Assembly (NCBI RefSeq): GCF_001403875.1
Contig: NZ_LN884299.1
Span: forward strand, 62,001 to 126,000
Origin: Paenibacillus ihumii
Lineage (GTDB): Bacteria > Bacillota > Bacilli > Paenibacillales > Paenibacillaceae
Length of the DNA: 64,000 nucleotides
Reading direction: 5' to 3'
Part shown: piece after piece, positions 32,793 to 41,728 of the stretch
How the letters are laid out: every line of letters begins with the position of its first letter
Position numbering within the stretch: position 1 is the stretch's first letter
Program-made: the position numbers and the translations under genes
The notes under the pieces: generated by a model
The model's input: only the letters and a program-made list of their open reading frames with translations
Told to the model about the DNA's origin: nothing
Databases searched by the model: none

Positions 32793-34007
32793 TTACCGCA
32801 GAACCATATGGCTAAATCTTTCCGGCGCAAATGCCGGATAATAGCTCGGCAATTCAAGGCCATCGATGACATCCGCAACAATTTTGGCCGTCACCGGGCT
32901 GAGCAGAATCCCGTTGCGGTAATGGCCGGCTGCAAAAACAATTTGTTCCGACGCTTCCAGCGCCCCCAGCAAAGGTCTGCCATCCTGGGTGGACGGACGC
33001 AATCCCGCCCATCGGTGGAACGGAATTTCCCTTTCCAAAGAAGGAAACAGCCGTTTGTTCCATTTGCGCAAACGGTCTATGCCCTTCTCCGTTACTGAGG
33101 TATCGAATCCCGCCACATCCTCGGATGCGCCGCATACGACGGTGCCGTTATCTTTGGCTACTACATATCCTTGGTTATTGAATACCATACCCCTAACCGT
33201 ATGCTCTGCATTATGGTAAGCACATATTTGTCCGCGGATTGGATAAATCGGAAGGGGCAGCGCAATCGTCCCGGAGAGCTCCTGAGCCCACGCCCCGGAG
33301 CATACCACCAAGCGCTCTGCCCGAAATTCACGGCCATCCTTGGACCTCACGGCGATCTCACGGCTCGGAGTTTGCGCTTGATCTCGCTGCGGCTCCTGCC
33401 CCATCCCCTGTCCATGCTGCTGCAGTGCAGCCTGCGCGCCGCCCGGCTGAACCCGGTGCCAATCAACAATGCTCACGCTTTCCAAGTTCTCGATGATACG
33501 CACTCCCGTGTTCCGGCACGCCTGCTCTAACGCCTGCACATAATGAGGCGCATAGATGTGGCTTTCCTCCGGCGTATGCAGCGCGGCCTTAACCTCGCTG
33601 GAGATTCCCGGCTCGATCCGCCGAAGCTCTTCCCCCTCGACAATACTGCCGGAGGAGCCGAATGCCCGCTGCCACAGCAGCCTGCCCTCCAGGGCCAAAA
33701 TATCCGCCTCATGGTATACCGCATAAAGGCTGCCGGAGTTCGTATATTCAAAGTCCTGCCCCGACACATGCCGGATCTCCGCTTGCCAGGCCGGATAGAG
33801 CCGCAGGCTGTCCACACAGAGATGAAAGAATTCGTCCGGCTCCTCCAAATTCTCAGAATAAGGCGCCAGCATGCCCGCAGCAGCCCCCGAGGCTTGCCCG
33901 CCGCATTGGCCGATCTCCAGCAAGGTTACGCTATGCCCCCGCTTCCGCAATTCAAAAGCGCAGGATAATCCAATAACTCCCCCGCCCATAATTACTATAT
34001 TCTGCAT
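32793..34007 (-). CDS. thiO: Glycine oxidase ThiO
   Basis: A 404-residue FAD enzyme that oxidises glycine to dehydroglycine (iminoglycine) for thiazole formation in thiamine synthesis. It has the N-terminal dinucleotide motif IVIMGGGVIGLSCAFELRKRG (split IVIMGGGVIGLSC, AFELRKRG), LLEIGQCGGQASGAAAGMLAP and the C-terminal GHYRNGILLSPVTA typical of ThiO/DAO. ATG 34007 has GGGAG ten bases before it; the frame begins at 34037, directly after thiG. A Gln/Gly-rich insert (residues ~200-225) is unusual for the family. Confidence 0.9.
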   Translation of the reverse strand: MQNIVIMGGGVIGLSCAFELRKRGHSVTLLEIGQCGGQASGAAAGMLAPYSENLEEPDEFFHLCVDSLRLYPAWQAEIRHVSGQDFEYTNSGSLYAVYHEADILALEGRLLWQRAFGSSGSIVEGEELRRIEPGISSEVKAALHTPEESHIYAPHYVQALEQACRNTGVRIIENLESVSIVDWHRVQPGGAQAALQQHGQGMGQEPQRDQAQTPSREIAVRSKDGREFRAERLVVCSGAWAQELSGTIALPLPIYPIRGQICAYHNAEHTVRGMVFNNQGYVVAKDNGTVVCGASEDVAGFDTSVTEKGIDRLRKWNKRLFPSLEREIPFHRWAGLRPSTQDGRPLLGALEASEQIVFAAGHYRNGILLSPVTAKIVADVIDGLELPSYYPAFAPERFSHMVLR

Positions 34008-34041
34008 TATACTATCGCTCCCAGCCCCCATTTTCATCGGG

Positions 34042-34821
34042 CTACTTCAAAATGAATTCCTCCAGGCCGCTGCTGGCGGAAGCGTACTTCTTCCGGGCAA
34101 TTCGCCCGGATAGGTAGGCAAGGCGCCCCGCTTCTATCGCGTGCTTCATCGCACAAGCCATCATGACCGGATCCTTCGCCTTGGCTACCGGAGTGTTCAT
34201 AAGCACCCCGTCTACGCCTAGTTCCATCGCTTTCGTCACGTCACTTGCCGTCCCCAGCCCGGCATCCACGATAACGGGCACGCCCGCTTCCTCTACAATC
34301 AGGCCTAAATTGTAAGGATTCAATATGCCGAGCCCGGTGCCGATCGGCGCTGCTCCCGGCATAATTGCAGCAGCCCCGGCTTCTTCAAGCCGGCGGCAGA
34401 TGACCGGATCGTCCGAAATATAAGGAAGCACCGTAAATCCTTCTTTGACCAGCATTTCCGTCGCCCTAAGCGTCTCAATCGGGTCGGGCAGCAGTGTCTT
34501 CGCGTCCGCGCTGATCTCAACCTTGATCCAGTCGCTGAGGCCGGAGGCTCTAGCAAGCCGCGCAATCCGGACCGCTTCCTCGGCCGTGCTTGCGCCTGAT
34601 GTGTTCGGCAAATATTGAAAAGCGTCATCCTCGATATGCTGCAATATGGAATCATCCTCTACCGCGTCCAAATTGACGCGCCGAATGGCGAACGTAAGCA
34701 CTTCAGCGCCGGACGCCTTGATCGCTTCCTTCTGGACGAATGGATTAGGGAACAACCCGGTGCCAATAAAAAAACGCGACGCCAGCGAGCGCCCTCCAAT
34801 GCGCAAAGTATCGTTATTCAT
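34042..34821 (-). CDS. thiG: Thiazole synthase ThiG
   Basis: A 259-residue TIM-barrel enzyme that builds the thiazole phosphate ring from deoxyxylulose phosphate, dehydroglycine and ThiS thiocarboxylate. Seen are [22 protein letters not shown] (the usual TVALRR position), [25 protein letters not shown] and [17 protein letters not shown]. The Lys forming the Schiff base is expected in WIKVEI. The start ATG 34821 follows GGGAGGGGGTTAAGCGG and lies four bases after thiS. Confidence 0.95.
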   Translation of the reverse strand: MNNDTLRIGGRSLASRFFIGTGLFPNPFVQKEAIKASGAEVLTFAIRRVNLDAVEDDSILQHIEDDAFQYLPNTSGASTAEEAVRIARLARASGLSDWIKVEISADAKTLLPDPIETLRATEMLVKEGFTVLPYISDDPVICRRLEEAGAAAIMPGAAPIGTGLGILNPYNLGLIVEEAGVPVIVDAGLGTASDVTKAMELGVDGVLMNTPVAKAKDPVMMACAMKHAIEAGRLAYLSGRIARKKYASASSGLEEFILK

Positions 34822-34825
34822 CCGC

Positions 34826-35041
34826 TTAACCCCCTCCCACAAAATGAACCAGCTCGATGATCATCCCGGAAGCTACGGCTTTATCCGACCACTGCTCGGG
34901 AGTCAAAATCACGCCATCCGCCTCTACAATAATCGGCTTGCCCTTCAAGCCGAAATGGGCGATCACATCCAGGACGGTGTCCGCCTCCAGGCTGTGCTTA
35001 ACCCCATTCACCTTCAGTTCAACGCTGTGCTTATTTCTCAT
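34826..35041 (-). CDS. thiS: Sulfur carrier protein ThiS
   Basis: A 71-residue ubiquitin-like protein ending ...HFVGGG; the C-terminal Gly-Gly is thiocarboxylated and gives its sulfur to ThiG. GGGGGAGCGAATC precedes ATG 35041, which overlaps the thiE stop by 11 bases. The thiF adenylating partner is not in the window. Confidence 0.92.
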   Translation of the reverse strand: MRNKHSVELKVNGVKHSLEADTVLDVIAHFGLKGKPIIVEADGVILTPEQWSDKAVASGMIIELVHFVGGG

Positions 35042-35666
35042 GATTCGCTCCCCCTTGCTCCAGCTTGCGAATAAAAGCTTCGCAGGTCCCTCTGACGTCC
35101 GGGCTTCCCACAATTTCGGTCACCGCACAAATCCGCCTTGCCCCGGCGGCAATCACTTCATCCACATTGTGCAGCTTAATGCCGCCAATCGCCACAAAAG
35201 GAATGCGAATGCTCGCCGCTACCTCGCGAACGTAAGAAAGCGTCACAGGCTCCGCATCGGCTTTGGTGGCTGTAGCGTATACCGGACCGACGCCGATATA
35301 GTCCGCCCCCTGCTGCTCAGCCAGCAGCGCTTCCTCTATAGCATGTGTGGAAATGCCGATGATTCTGTCCCCAACGAGCCTCCTCGCTGTAGAGAGCGGT
35401 ACGTCGCCCTGACCCAAATGCACGCCGTCGGCATCTACCTCGAGCGCAATATCGATATAATCGTTGACGATAAAAGGAACATCGTACCTCCGGGTCAGCT
35501 CGCGAAGCACCTTCGCCTTCTTCAGCACAGCCGCCTGGTCACTGTGCTTGTCCCGAAGCTGCACAATGTCGGCGCCGCCAAGAATCGCTTCCTCCATAAC
35601 GCTTGCAAGATCTCTTCCCGGATGGCTTCTCTCATCGGTAATGGCATACAAACGAAAATCTCTCAT
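35031..35666 (-). CDS. thiE: Thiamine phosphate synthase ThiE
   Basis: A 211-residue TIM-barrel enzyme that couples HMP-PP and thiazole phosphate to thiamine phosphate. Motifs are IVQLRDKHSD, PFIVNDYIDIALEVDADGVHLGQ (split PFIVNDYIDIA, LEVDADGVHLGQ), GISTHAIEEA and YIGVGPVYATATK. TenI is a close relative and cannot be fully excluded. First gene of the riboswitch-controlled operon thiE-thiS-thiG-thiO. ATG 35666 is 13 bases from GGAGG, slightly long. Confidence 0.87.
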   Translation of the reverse strand: MRDFRLYAITDERSHPGRDLASVMEEAILGGADIVQLRDKHSDQAAVLKKAKVLRELTRRYDVPFIVNDYIDIALEVDADGVHLGQGDVPLSTARRLVGDRIIGISTHAIEEALLAEQQGADYIGVGPVYATATKADAEPVTLSYVREVAASIRIPFVAIGGIKLHNVDEVIAAGARRICAVTEIVGSPDVRGTCEAFIRKLEQGGANHEK

Positions 35667-35713
35667 CTGTCTAACTCTACCTCCGTTTTGTATTCGCCGG
35701 CCGTTCAAGACAT

Positions 35714-35744
35714 AAAAAAGCCATTCGAGAATACACGAATGGCC
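35714..35744 (-). terminator. Riboswitch-controlled terminator before thiE
   Basis: GCCATTCG pairs with CGAATGGC, followed on the minus strand by six U, between the TPP aptamer and thiE. It is the expression platform. Confidence 0.88.
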
Positions 35745-35759
35745 TTAAATTCGATATGT

Positions 35760-35845
35760 TCTCTACGCCAGCATTACCTGGATCAGATTAACGGTCAGGA
35801 ACATCAGGTTCCAATCTCAGCCGGACTTCATCCAGCACCCGCACT
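35760..35845 (-). ncRNA. TPP riboswitch (THI-box)
   Basis: The minus strand carries the THI-box core: GGGTGC, GGCTGAGATT, an optional GGAAC/GTTCC helix, ATCTGATCCAGGTAATGC and TGGCGTAGAG. Thiamine pyrophosphate binding should favour the terminator at 35714-35744 and shut off thiE-thiS-thiG-thiO. Confidence 0.94.
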
Positions 35846-35939
35846 CCATATTCAGTTATTTCAACTATAACTTACCTCGACTTTCTTCGCAAGTTAGACC
35901 GTTGTCATTGGTTAGCAAACTAAGGGGGAAGAACAACTA

Positions 35940-37145
35940 TTATTTGCGGACGACCGAGTAACCCTTATCCTTAAGCAATTGAATGACTCCATCCCCGCCC
36001 AGGTAATGTGCCGCGCCAACTACGATAAAGTACTCAGCTCTCTCCTCGCTTGTCAGGTAACCCTCGATTTTATCAGCCATAGCGATATTTCGATCGGTCA
36101 GCATCGCTTGTCTATACTCCGGATCGGCCGACATACTGTTGGTGAACTCAAGCAATTTCTGGTCATCCCCTGATTTCCATGTGTTGGCCATCTCATCTAC
36201 GTAAGTATCAAGCACATCAAAATGATCTAATGCCGCATTCAAATTCTTCTCCTGCAGCTCCTTGGAGAAGCCATTGAACATGCTCAGCTGAGACTCGTAG
36301 GATTCCAGCTCCAGAACCGGCATTTTGCGCTCCATGGCTTTCTGGATGAAGTACAGATCGATTCCCGCAGCCGCTTCATATCCTGCATTCATTGACTTAA
36401 GAGTACTGATAGTCGTCTCGACTACCCAAGGCTTATAAGCGTCAAAAGCGTTAGGCTCCATTCCGTTTTGCTTCAGAAAAGCTTCAACCTTCGCATACGT
36501 CTCCTTGGAGACGTGATCCTTCAGTGTAGTACCGTCCTGATATATCCCCAGATCCATGATCAATTGCTGCTGCTCTTCATCTACCGCCTTGCTGAGATCA
36601 ATCTCTACTCCCAGATAATCGGCTTCAGCGAAGGCATCCTCGAACTCGGGGCGCAGTGGATAAAAGCTGTCGTCCGCAATATGCATCGAGCCTACCAGAT
36701 ACACCGTATTCCCGTCATTCTCGACTTCCCATAGGAAGCCCCGAGCGCCTTCCCCGGTTGCTTTAGAGACAAGAAGCACGGTGCGGGATTGCTGATCCCA
36801 ATGGACCTCGTAGCCCGCGGCTTCCCCAACGATTCTAATGGGAGCATATGTTACGCCGTTAATGAGCTTGGTCTTGCTGTTCAGCGTAATCTCCTTCCCG
36901 CCAATTACCGCATGAATGGCACCCTCTTGCACATCCTTGAGTTGAATATCCATCGCCTGGAGCGCTGCTCTTAGCGGCACCATCGTTGTTCCCTGATCTA
37001 CAACCGGTGAGTTCGCTGCAAATTCCACGTTCTGGTTATTGATCTTTACTGCCGGCTGTTGTGGAGCAGCTGCAGCAGGAACTGCTGATGCGAGCAAGCC
37101 TCCAGAAATTAAAAGTGATAAGAGCGATCTTTTCCAATTTTTCAT
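35940..37145 (-). CDS. Secreted TraB/GumN-family protein with copper-amine-oxidase-type N-domain
   Basis: A 401-residue protein. Residues 1-27 are a signal peptide (SLLISGGLLASAVPAAAA). Residues ~30-130 match the small stalk domain first seen in copper amine oxidases (VEFAANSPVVDQGTTMVPLRAALQAM, split VEFAANSPVV and TTMVPLRAALQAM, then APIRIVGEAAGYEVHWD). Residues ~140-400 are TraB/GumN with the paired motifs YLVGSMHIAD and VVGAAHYLGGDGVIQLL. TraB-like proteins are putative metalloproteases or erythromycin-esterase-like enzymes; the substrate is unknown. It starts 52 bases after the ABC permease gene and may be read through from that operon. Confidence 0.85.
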   Translation of the reverse strand: MKNWKRSLLSLLISGGLLASAVPAAAAPQQPAVKINNQNVEFAANSPVVDQGTTMVPLRAALQAMDIQLKDVQEGAIHAVIGGKEITLNSKTKLINGVTYAPIRIVGEAAGYEVHWDQQSRTVLLVSKATGEGARGFLWEVENDGNTVYLVGSMHIADDSFYPLRPEFEDAFAEADYLGVEIDLSKAVDEEQQQLIMDLGIYQDGTTLKDHVSKETYAKVEAFLKQNGMEPNAFDAYKPWVVETTISTLKSMNAGYEAAAGIDLYFIQKAMERKMPVLELESYESQLSMFNGFSKELQEKNLNAALDHFDVLDTYVDEMANTWKSGDDQKLLEFTNSMSADPEYRQAMLTDRNIAMADKIEGYLTSEERAEYFIVVGAAHYLGGDGVIQLLKDKGYSVVRK

Positions 37146-37196
37146 GTTATGTTCTCCCCTGTGTACATTTAAATAGTTTTATGTTAATTCCCACGA

Positions 37197-38483
37197 TTAA
37201 ATCTTGTAGGCCTTCATTGCCTTGCGCAGCTCCTTCAGCGTCGGACGCTTCCCGTACAGCAGAACGCCCGTGCGGTAAATCTTGGCGGCCAGCCAGCTGA
37301 AGAAGACGATAGCAGCGATAAGAATCAGCAGAGACAGCCCTACCTCCAGCAGAGCTGCATCCCCTGCGCCATACCGCAGCAGAATCGTGACCGGAGACAC
37401 GAACGGGATGTAGGAGCACACCTTAAGCAGCAGGGAATTCGGAGACGATAAGCTAAACATCGCCACATAGAAAGCTGCCAGAGAAAGCATCGTGATCGGC
37501 ATTACCGCCTGGCCAAGATCCTCCGTGCGGCTGACAATGGAGCCCACCGCTGCATACAAAGTTGCATAGAGGAAATAGCCGAGAATATAGAAGATAAGAC
37601 CAATAATCAGAATGGATAGATCCATTTGCGATAAATCCAATTCGAATTCCGCCAAGGATGCCTGATTATACGGCAATGCAAGGTTAGCGGCAACTACGGC
37701 GATAAATATGATGATCTGGAGCAGACCGATCAGGAACATTCCTAGAATTTTGCCAAACATCTGCGCAAGCGGCGAAACACTCGTTATCAGAATTTCCATA
37801 ATCCGCGAGCTTTTTTCCGAAGTGACCTCCGCCGCAATCATATTGCCCGTCATCATGTTCGTCATGAAGAACAGGATGATAAGGGCGTATACGATAACGT
37901 AATTGATGATAGCCGTCTTCGTGCTGCTCCCCGGCCCGGCCGCCCCCGCACCCGCTTGGTCAGTCTTCAACTCTTCAATGACAACCGGCGCGCTAATCGC
38001 AGCAATTTGCTCTTCCGTAAGGGCGCTTCCTTTAGTCACATATTGCATTTTCGCATTCTCAAGGGCAGGCTGAAGCGCCGATTGGAGTGTCCAATCCAGG
38101 CTGTCCTTCTTGGAGGTATAAATGACCTTCGGAAATTGCAGGCCAACAGCCTCGCCGAACTCCAGATACCCCTGGATTGTTCCGTTCTCCAGATCGTTGA
38201 CGAGCGCCTGTTCATTGGCCTGCTCATACCGGACGAATGTAATTTTAGCCCCCGGCTGCTGATCGACAAATGCTTCAATGGACTCCGCAATTTCAGGCTG
38301 GTTGCCGTAGACAAGGCCGATTTGAGTGCCCGTGCCTTCATTTCCCGAGAACAACTGAATCAGGTATGGCACATGGATGCCTATGGACAACAGGATGGCA
38401 AAAATAACAGTCGTCACAACAAATGATTTCGTCTTGACCTTGTTGGCGAAGGTGAAGCTAATGATCGGCAGAAGTTTATTCAT
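37197..38483 (-). CDS. ABC-2 permease, NatB/YhaP-like
   Basis: About 428 residues: one N-terminal transmembrane segment, a ~150-residue extracytoplasmic domain, and five further segments (from about residue 180) of the ABC-2 type (NYVIVYALIILFFMTNMMTGNMIAAEVTSEKSSRIMEILITS, here abbreviated to VTSEKSSRIMEILITSVSP). It fits NatB, the sodium/antibiotic exporter permease, and YhaP. ATG 38483 overlaps the ATPase stop by eight bases, so the two are translated together. Substrate unknown. Confidence 0.85.
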   Translation of the reverse strand: MNKLLPIISFTFANKVKTKSFVVTTVIFAILLSIGIHVPYLIQLFSGNEGTGTQIGLVYGNQPEIAESIEAFVDQQPGAKITFVRYEQANEQALVNDLENGTIQGYLEFGEAVGLQFPKVIYTSKKDSLDWTLQSALQPALENAKMQYVTKGSALTEEQIAAISAPVVIEELKTDQAGAGAAGPGSSTKTAIINYVIVYALIILFFMTNMMTGNMIAAEVTSEKSSRIMEILITSVSPLAQMFGKILGMFLIGLLQIIIFIAVVAANLALPYNQASLAEFELDLSQMDLSILIIGLIFYILGYFLYATLYAAVGSIVSRTEDLGQAVMPITMLSLAAFYVAMFSLSSPNSLLLKVCSYIPFVSPVTILLRYGAGDAALLEVGLSLLILIAAIVFFSWLAAKIYRTGVLLYGKRPTLKELRKAMKAYKI

Positions 38484-39381
38484 GAGACTCACCTACCTCT
38501 TTGATAAAGATTTGGTTCAGCGTTGGCTCCTTGATTTCAAAATGCTCAACCACGCTGTCCTCCATCGCCCGGCGCAAAATATGCTGAGCGGCTGATACCT
38601 CGGATATCCGGATGGAATAGCCGCGCTCGCGGCGGTCTATCCGCTCTACGCCAGGAATGGCTTCAAGCCCGGTGACTTCCCCCGTAGTATGAAGAAGAAC
38701 TTCCTCACGCGGATAACGCTTCTTGATGTCCTGAATATTTCCTTGCAGTACCGTATTGGAGCGCTGCAGAATCGTAATATTGCTGCACAGCTCCTCCACA
38801 TGCTCCATCCGGTGGGTCGAGAACAGGATGCTCGTTCCTTCATCCCGCAGCTCCTTGACGGTGGCTTTGAGCAGCTCTACATTAACCGGATCGAGCCCGC
38901 TAAAGGCCTCGTCCAGGATCAGGATTTTGGGCTTGTGCACGACAGCGGCAATGAAGCCCATTTTCTGCTGATTTCCCTTGGAGAGCTCTTCAATTTTTTT
39001 ATTGTAATAGTCGGGCACCTCGAAGCGTTCAAGCCAGTAACGCAGACTCTTATCCGCCTCCTGGGCAGACATCCCTTTTAGGCGTGCCAAGTAAATGATC
39101 TGGTCACTGACCTTTATTTTCGGATATAAGCCCCGTTCTTCTGGCAAATAGCCCATCTTCTGCTGCAATTCACTGCTGTACCCTTGCCCATGGTATAGAA
39201 TCCGTCCATCGTCGGGATAAATTAATCCGAGCACCATCCGCATCGTTGTCGTCTTTCCGGCGCCATTGCCGCCAAGCAGCCCATAGATTTCCCCTTCCTC
39301 TACCTGCAGGGAAATGCCATTTACGGCCGTTTTATCTCCAAACTGCTTCGTAACCTGCTCCAATACTAATGGTTTAACCAT
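38476..39381 (-). CDS. ABC ATPase, NatA/YhaQ-like
   Basis: A 301-residue ATPase with Walker A GGNGAGKTTT, signature LSKGNQQKMG, Walker B ILILDEAFSGLDP and H-loop FSTHRMEH. The C-terminal ~80 residues form the extra domain of the DrrA/NatA group. It energises the NatB-like permease encoded right after it. GAAAGGGAGGCTGAAGG precedes the ATG. Confidence 0.9.
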   Translation of the reverse strand: MVKPLVLEQVTKQFGDKTAVNGISLQVEEGEIYGLLGGNGAGKTTTMRMVLGLIYPDDGRILYHGQGYSSELQQKMGYLPEERGLYPKIKVSDQIIYLARLKGMSAQEADKSLRYWLERFEVPDYYNKKIEELSKGNQQKMGFIAAVVHKPKILILDEAFSGLDPVNVELLKATVKELRDEGTSILFSTHRMEHVEELCSNITILQRSNTVLQGNIQDIKKRYPREEVLLHTTGEVTGLEAIPGVERIDRRERGYSIRISEVSAAQHILRRAMEDSVVEHFEIKEPTLNQIFIKEVGESHE

Positions 39382-39433
39382 CCTTCAGCCTCCCTTTCAA
39401 TGTTCTTCCGGTTTAGCAAATCAATGAATATGA

Positions 39434-40330
39434 TTAACAATTCGGCTGATACCCCTCAATCCACAATTCAAGCACCTCTTCCAGCTCAAGGGCCCGGCTT
39501 CGCATGACCTGAAGGTCCTTGAACTGCTGCAGTTCGCTAATAAAAGCCTCATCCCGCACGAGCAATTTATGAATGGAGGCTTCGTTCTCTTCGCACCGGA
39601 TCAGCTCAGGCCTGTCCTTAAGCCCCGCGAAATCGCCGCGGACCCACACCTCATAGCAGCTGCCATAGAGCAGGTCCTTCTCCGCCATGCCCAGCACCTT
39701 CCCCTTATGCACCAGTACGATGTAATCGGCAAGCCGCTTGATCTCCTCGACGATGTGCGTCGCCATGATCATCGTGACATCCTCCCCGGTCATGCACTCC
39801 TGAAGCTCCTCGATCATATCCTTCCAGGCAAAAGGATCCAACCCGGAGGATAGCTCATCAAGCACGAGCAGCTTCGGGTTAGCCGCAAGGGCGGCAGCCA
39901 CCTCGAATTTGCGGCGCTCTCCTTTGGACATGCGGTTTAGCCGCTCATTGCGGGGTACATCAAAGCGTGTCATCAGCCGTTCGAACCGCTTCTGATCCCA
40001 GGAAGGATACCAGTAAGCCCGAAAGCTCGCAGCCTGCTCCGCTGTCTGATAGTTCTCCTCCATGGCTGTATTCTCCGGCACATAAGCTATTTTGCTTTTG
40101 ATATCCAGCGGCAAGTCATCAGAGCCTTCCCTGCCAAACCACTTGATCTCCCCTTCATCCGGAATAAGGCTCTGGGTTAGCATATGGAGAATCGTGCTTT
40201 TGCCTGAACCGTTAGAACCGACTAATGCGACAATGTATCCCTGGGGGATTTGAAGATTGACCGGGCCGACTACCCTGCGCTGCCTTTTCTTGACGACGTT
40301 CTTAAGCTCCAGTGCCAACGTTTCATTCAT
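39434..40330 (-). CDS. ABC ATPase, YtrB-like
   Basis: A 298-residue ATPase: Walker A GSNGSGKST, signature MSKGERRKFE, Walker B LLVLDELSSGLDP and H-loop MATHIVEE. The N- and C-terminal parts resemble YtrB/YxlF ATPases that pair with a GntR regulator. Its start overlaps the GntR gene by eight bases (ATGAATGA). Its membrane partner is probably the permease-like protein encoded at 40787-41515. Confidence 0.88.
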   Translation of the reverse strand: MNETLALELKNVVKKRQRRVVGPVNLQIPQGYIVALVGSNGSGKSTILHMLTQSLIPDEGEIKWFGREGSDDLPLDIKSKIAYVPENTAMEENYQTAEQAASFRAYWYPSWDQKRFERLMTRFDVPRNERLNRMSKGERRKFEVAAALAANPKLLVLDELSSGLDPFAWKDMIEELQECMTGEDVTMIMATHIVEEIKRLADYIVLVHKGKVLGMAEKDLLYGSCYEVWVRGDFAGLKDRPELIRCEENEASIHKLLVRDEAFISELQQFKDLQVMRSRALELEEVLELWIEGYQPNC

Positions 40331-40739
40331 CCCTATTCCCCTCTCTGGTCACAGATCTGTATTTGACTTGGATGATTTCCAGGACAAGTGCCTCTAGCTC
40401 TTCCTTGCTGTATTGAACGGACAAGCCGACATCTACGGCTGCTTCCACGGCTTCTTGTACGACCATCCTCCGGTATTCACTCCTCTCGCTCTGTCCGACC
40501 CGTGCTACAAAGGTGCCGGTTCCCTGCTTGGTAAGCAGCAGACCTTCGTTCTCCAGGTCCTGATACACCCTGCGCACTGTAATTACGCTGCACTTCAGGC
40601 TGCTAGCAAATTCCCGAATAGAGGGCAGGAGCGTCCCCTCTTGAATCTGCCCGCTTACGATCAGCGAGCGAAGCTGCGTCTCAATTTGATAATATAACGG
40701 CTCCGCGCTGTTCTCATTAATTTGAATGGGAATCCACAC
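40323..40739 (-). CDS. GntR-family repressor, YtrA subfamily
   Basis: A 138-residue regulator with the N-terminal winged helix (PLYYQIETQLRSLIVSG, LPSIREFASSLKCSVITVRR, then GLLLTKQGTGTFVA) and the short YtrA-type dimerisation tail. In Bacillus YtrA represses its own ABC operon and responds to cell-wall antibiotics. GTG 40739 follows GAGAGGAAAG. The palindrome at 41604-41627 upstream of the operon is the obvious candidate operator. Confidence 0.9.
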   Translation of the reverse strand: MWIPIQINENSAEPLYYQIETQLRSLIVSGQIQEGTLLPSIREFASSLKCSVITVRRVYQDLENEGLLLTKQGTGTFVARVGQSERSEYRRMVVQEAVEAAVDVGLSVQYSKEELEALVLEIIQVKYRSVTREGNRDE

Positions 40740-40786
40740 CTTTCCTCTCTCACCTCCGGCTTATCCTTATTCAGCACCGTCTACAA

Positions 40787-41515
40787 TCAAATCAAGTCTC
40801 TCCTGCCAAGCTTGCTTAAGGTTATCTTGCTGAATATGGCCAGGGAAGCTCCCCCGAGAACCAGCGAACCCCACATAGAGGGGGATAGCAGCGAATATCG
40901 GCGGGACTGCTCAAGTGTGAATGCGAGCATGCTGCCATCCAGCCAGTGAACCAGGAAGGCCATCGCGCCTGCAATCAGCATGACAAGAGAACCGATCCAG
41001 AAATATCTGCGCCCCTCGCTGAGAAATTCAAAGTAAATAAATATTCCGTTAATAAGCAGCGCATAACCGCTCCAGGTCAGGGCGAGAGCCAGCAGCTCGT
41101 CGATATGGCCGAGCGGCCCATCTCCTGCGATCCCCGTAAACAAATAAAGAGCCGGATAAAATACGATGCCGTTAAACAACATTGCGGTAAACAATTGGAT
41201 GAATCGTCCCCTCAGGATCGTGATCAGCTGGATCGGAAGAGTCCGGTAATATTGAAGCATCCGCGTATAGGAATCTTCCTTGATATAACTAAAGGATCTT
41301 CTGGAAAAGTAGAAGCCGGTAACAGGCAGCAGGGTCAGCAGCATGAAGTCCGCCATCGGATTCATAAATACTCCCGCCTTGCCTGATGAATCAGTAAATA
41401 CGCTGATTGCGACAGCTAAATAAACCATGAAGATAACGTTCCAGATCAAGTACAGCCGGTCCAGCCTTATATCTCTCTTAAAAATAACCCATGCGTCTTT
41501 CCAGTTGTTGTTCAA
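40787..41515 (-). CDS. ABC-transporter membrane protein of the GntR operon
   Basis: About 242 residues with six hydrophobic segments and the start NNNWKDAWVIFKRDIRLDR. No ABC signature itself, as expected for a permease subunit; FYFSRRSFSYIKEDSYTRMLQYYRTLPI is a charged cytoplasmic loop (key part SYTRMLQYYRTLPI). First gene of the operon; the start TTG 41515 follows GAAGGAAGGTTGAGTTGC. The open frame extends to 41617 through the palindromic operator, so the upstream part is not coding. Confidence 0.75.
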   Translation of the reverse strand: MNNNWKDAWVIFKRDIRLDRLYLIWNVIFMVYLAVAISVFTDSSGKAGVFMNPMADFMLLTLLPVTGFYFSRRSFSYIKEDSYTRMLQYYRTLPIQLITILRGRFIQLFTAMLFNGIVFYPALYLFTGIAGDGPLGHIDELLALALTWSGYALLINGIFIYFEFLSEGRRYFWIGSLVMLIAGAMAFLVHWLDGSMLAFTLEQSRRYSLLSPSMWGSLVLGGASLAIFSKITLSKLGRRDLI

Positions 41516-41603
41516 GCAACTCAACCTTCCTTCGCGAATACGGACACATTCAGTCAGAATACGATTCGCTATGCTTTTGCCTAGTGTTAATATGTGTGTG
41601 CTT

Positions 41604-41627
41604 ACTGTATATATCATTATATACAGT
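41604..41627. promoter_or_regulatory. Perfect palindromic operator of the GntR-ABC operon
   Basis: ACTGTATATA-TCAT-TATATACAGT, a 10-bp perfect inverted repeat about 90 bases upstream of the first gene. GTGT and ACAC flank it further out. Placement suggests binding of the YtrA-like regulator. Confidence 0.72.
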
Positions 41628-41666
41628 ATACACGCCCATATTTTATGCTGTCAATCCTTTTCACAA

Positions 41667-41716
41667 AAAAAAGACCTCCATCCAAGGCGTTTTGCCGCCC
41701 AAGATAAAGGTCTTGC
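41667..41716 (-). terminator. Terminator of the cytochrome oxidase cluster
   Basis: On the minus strand AAGACCT pairs with AGGTCTT around inner ATC/GAT and GGGCG/CGCC stems, then eight U. It follows the ctaM-like gene by 13 bases. Confidence 0.88.
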
Positions 41717-41728
41717 GGAGTACTTCTT

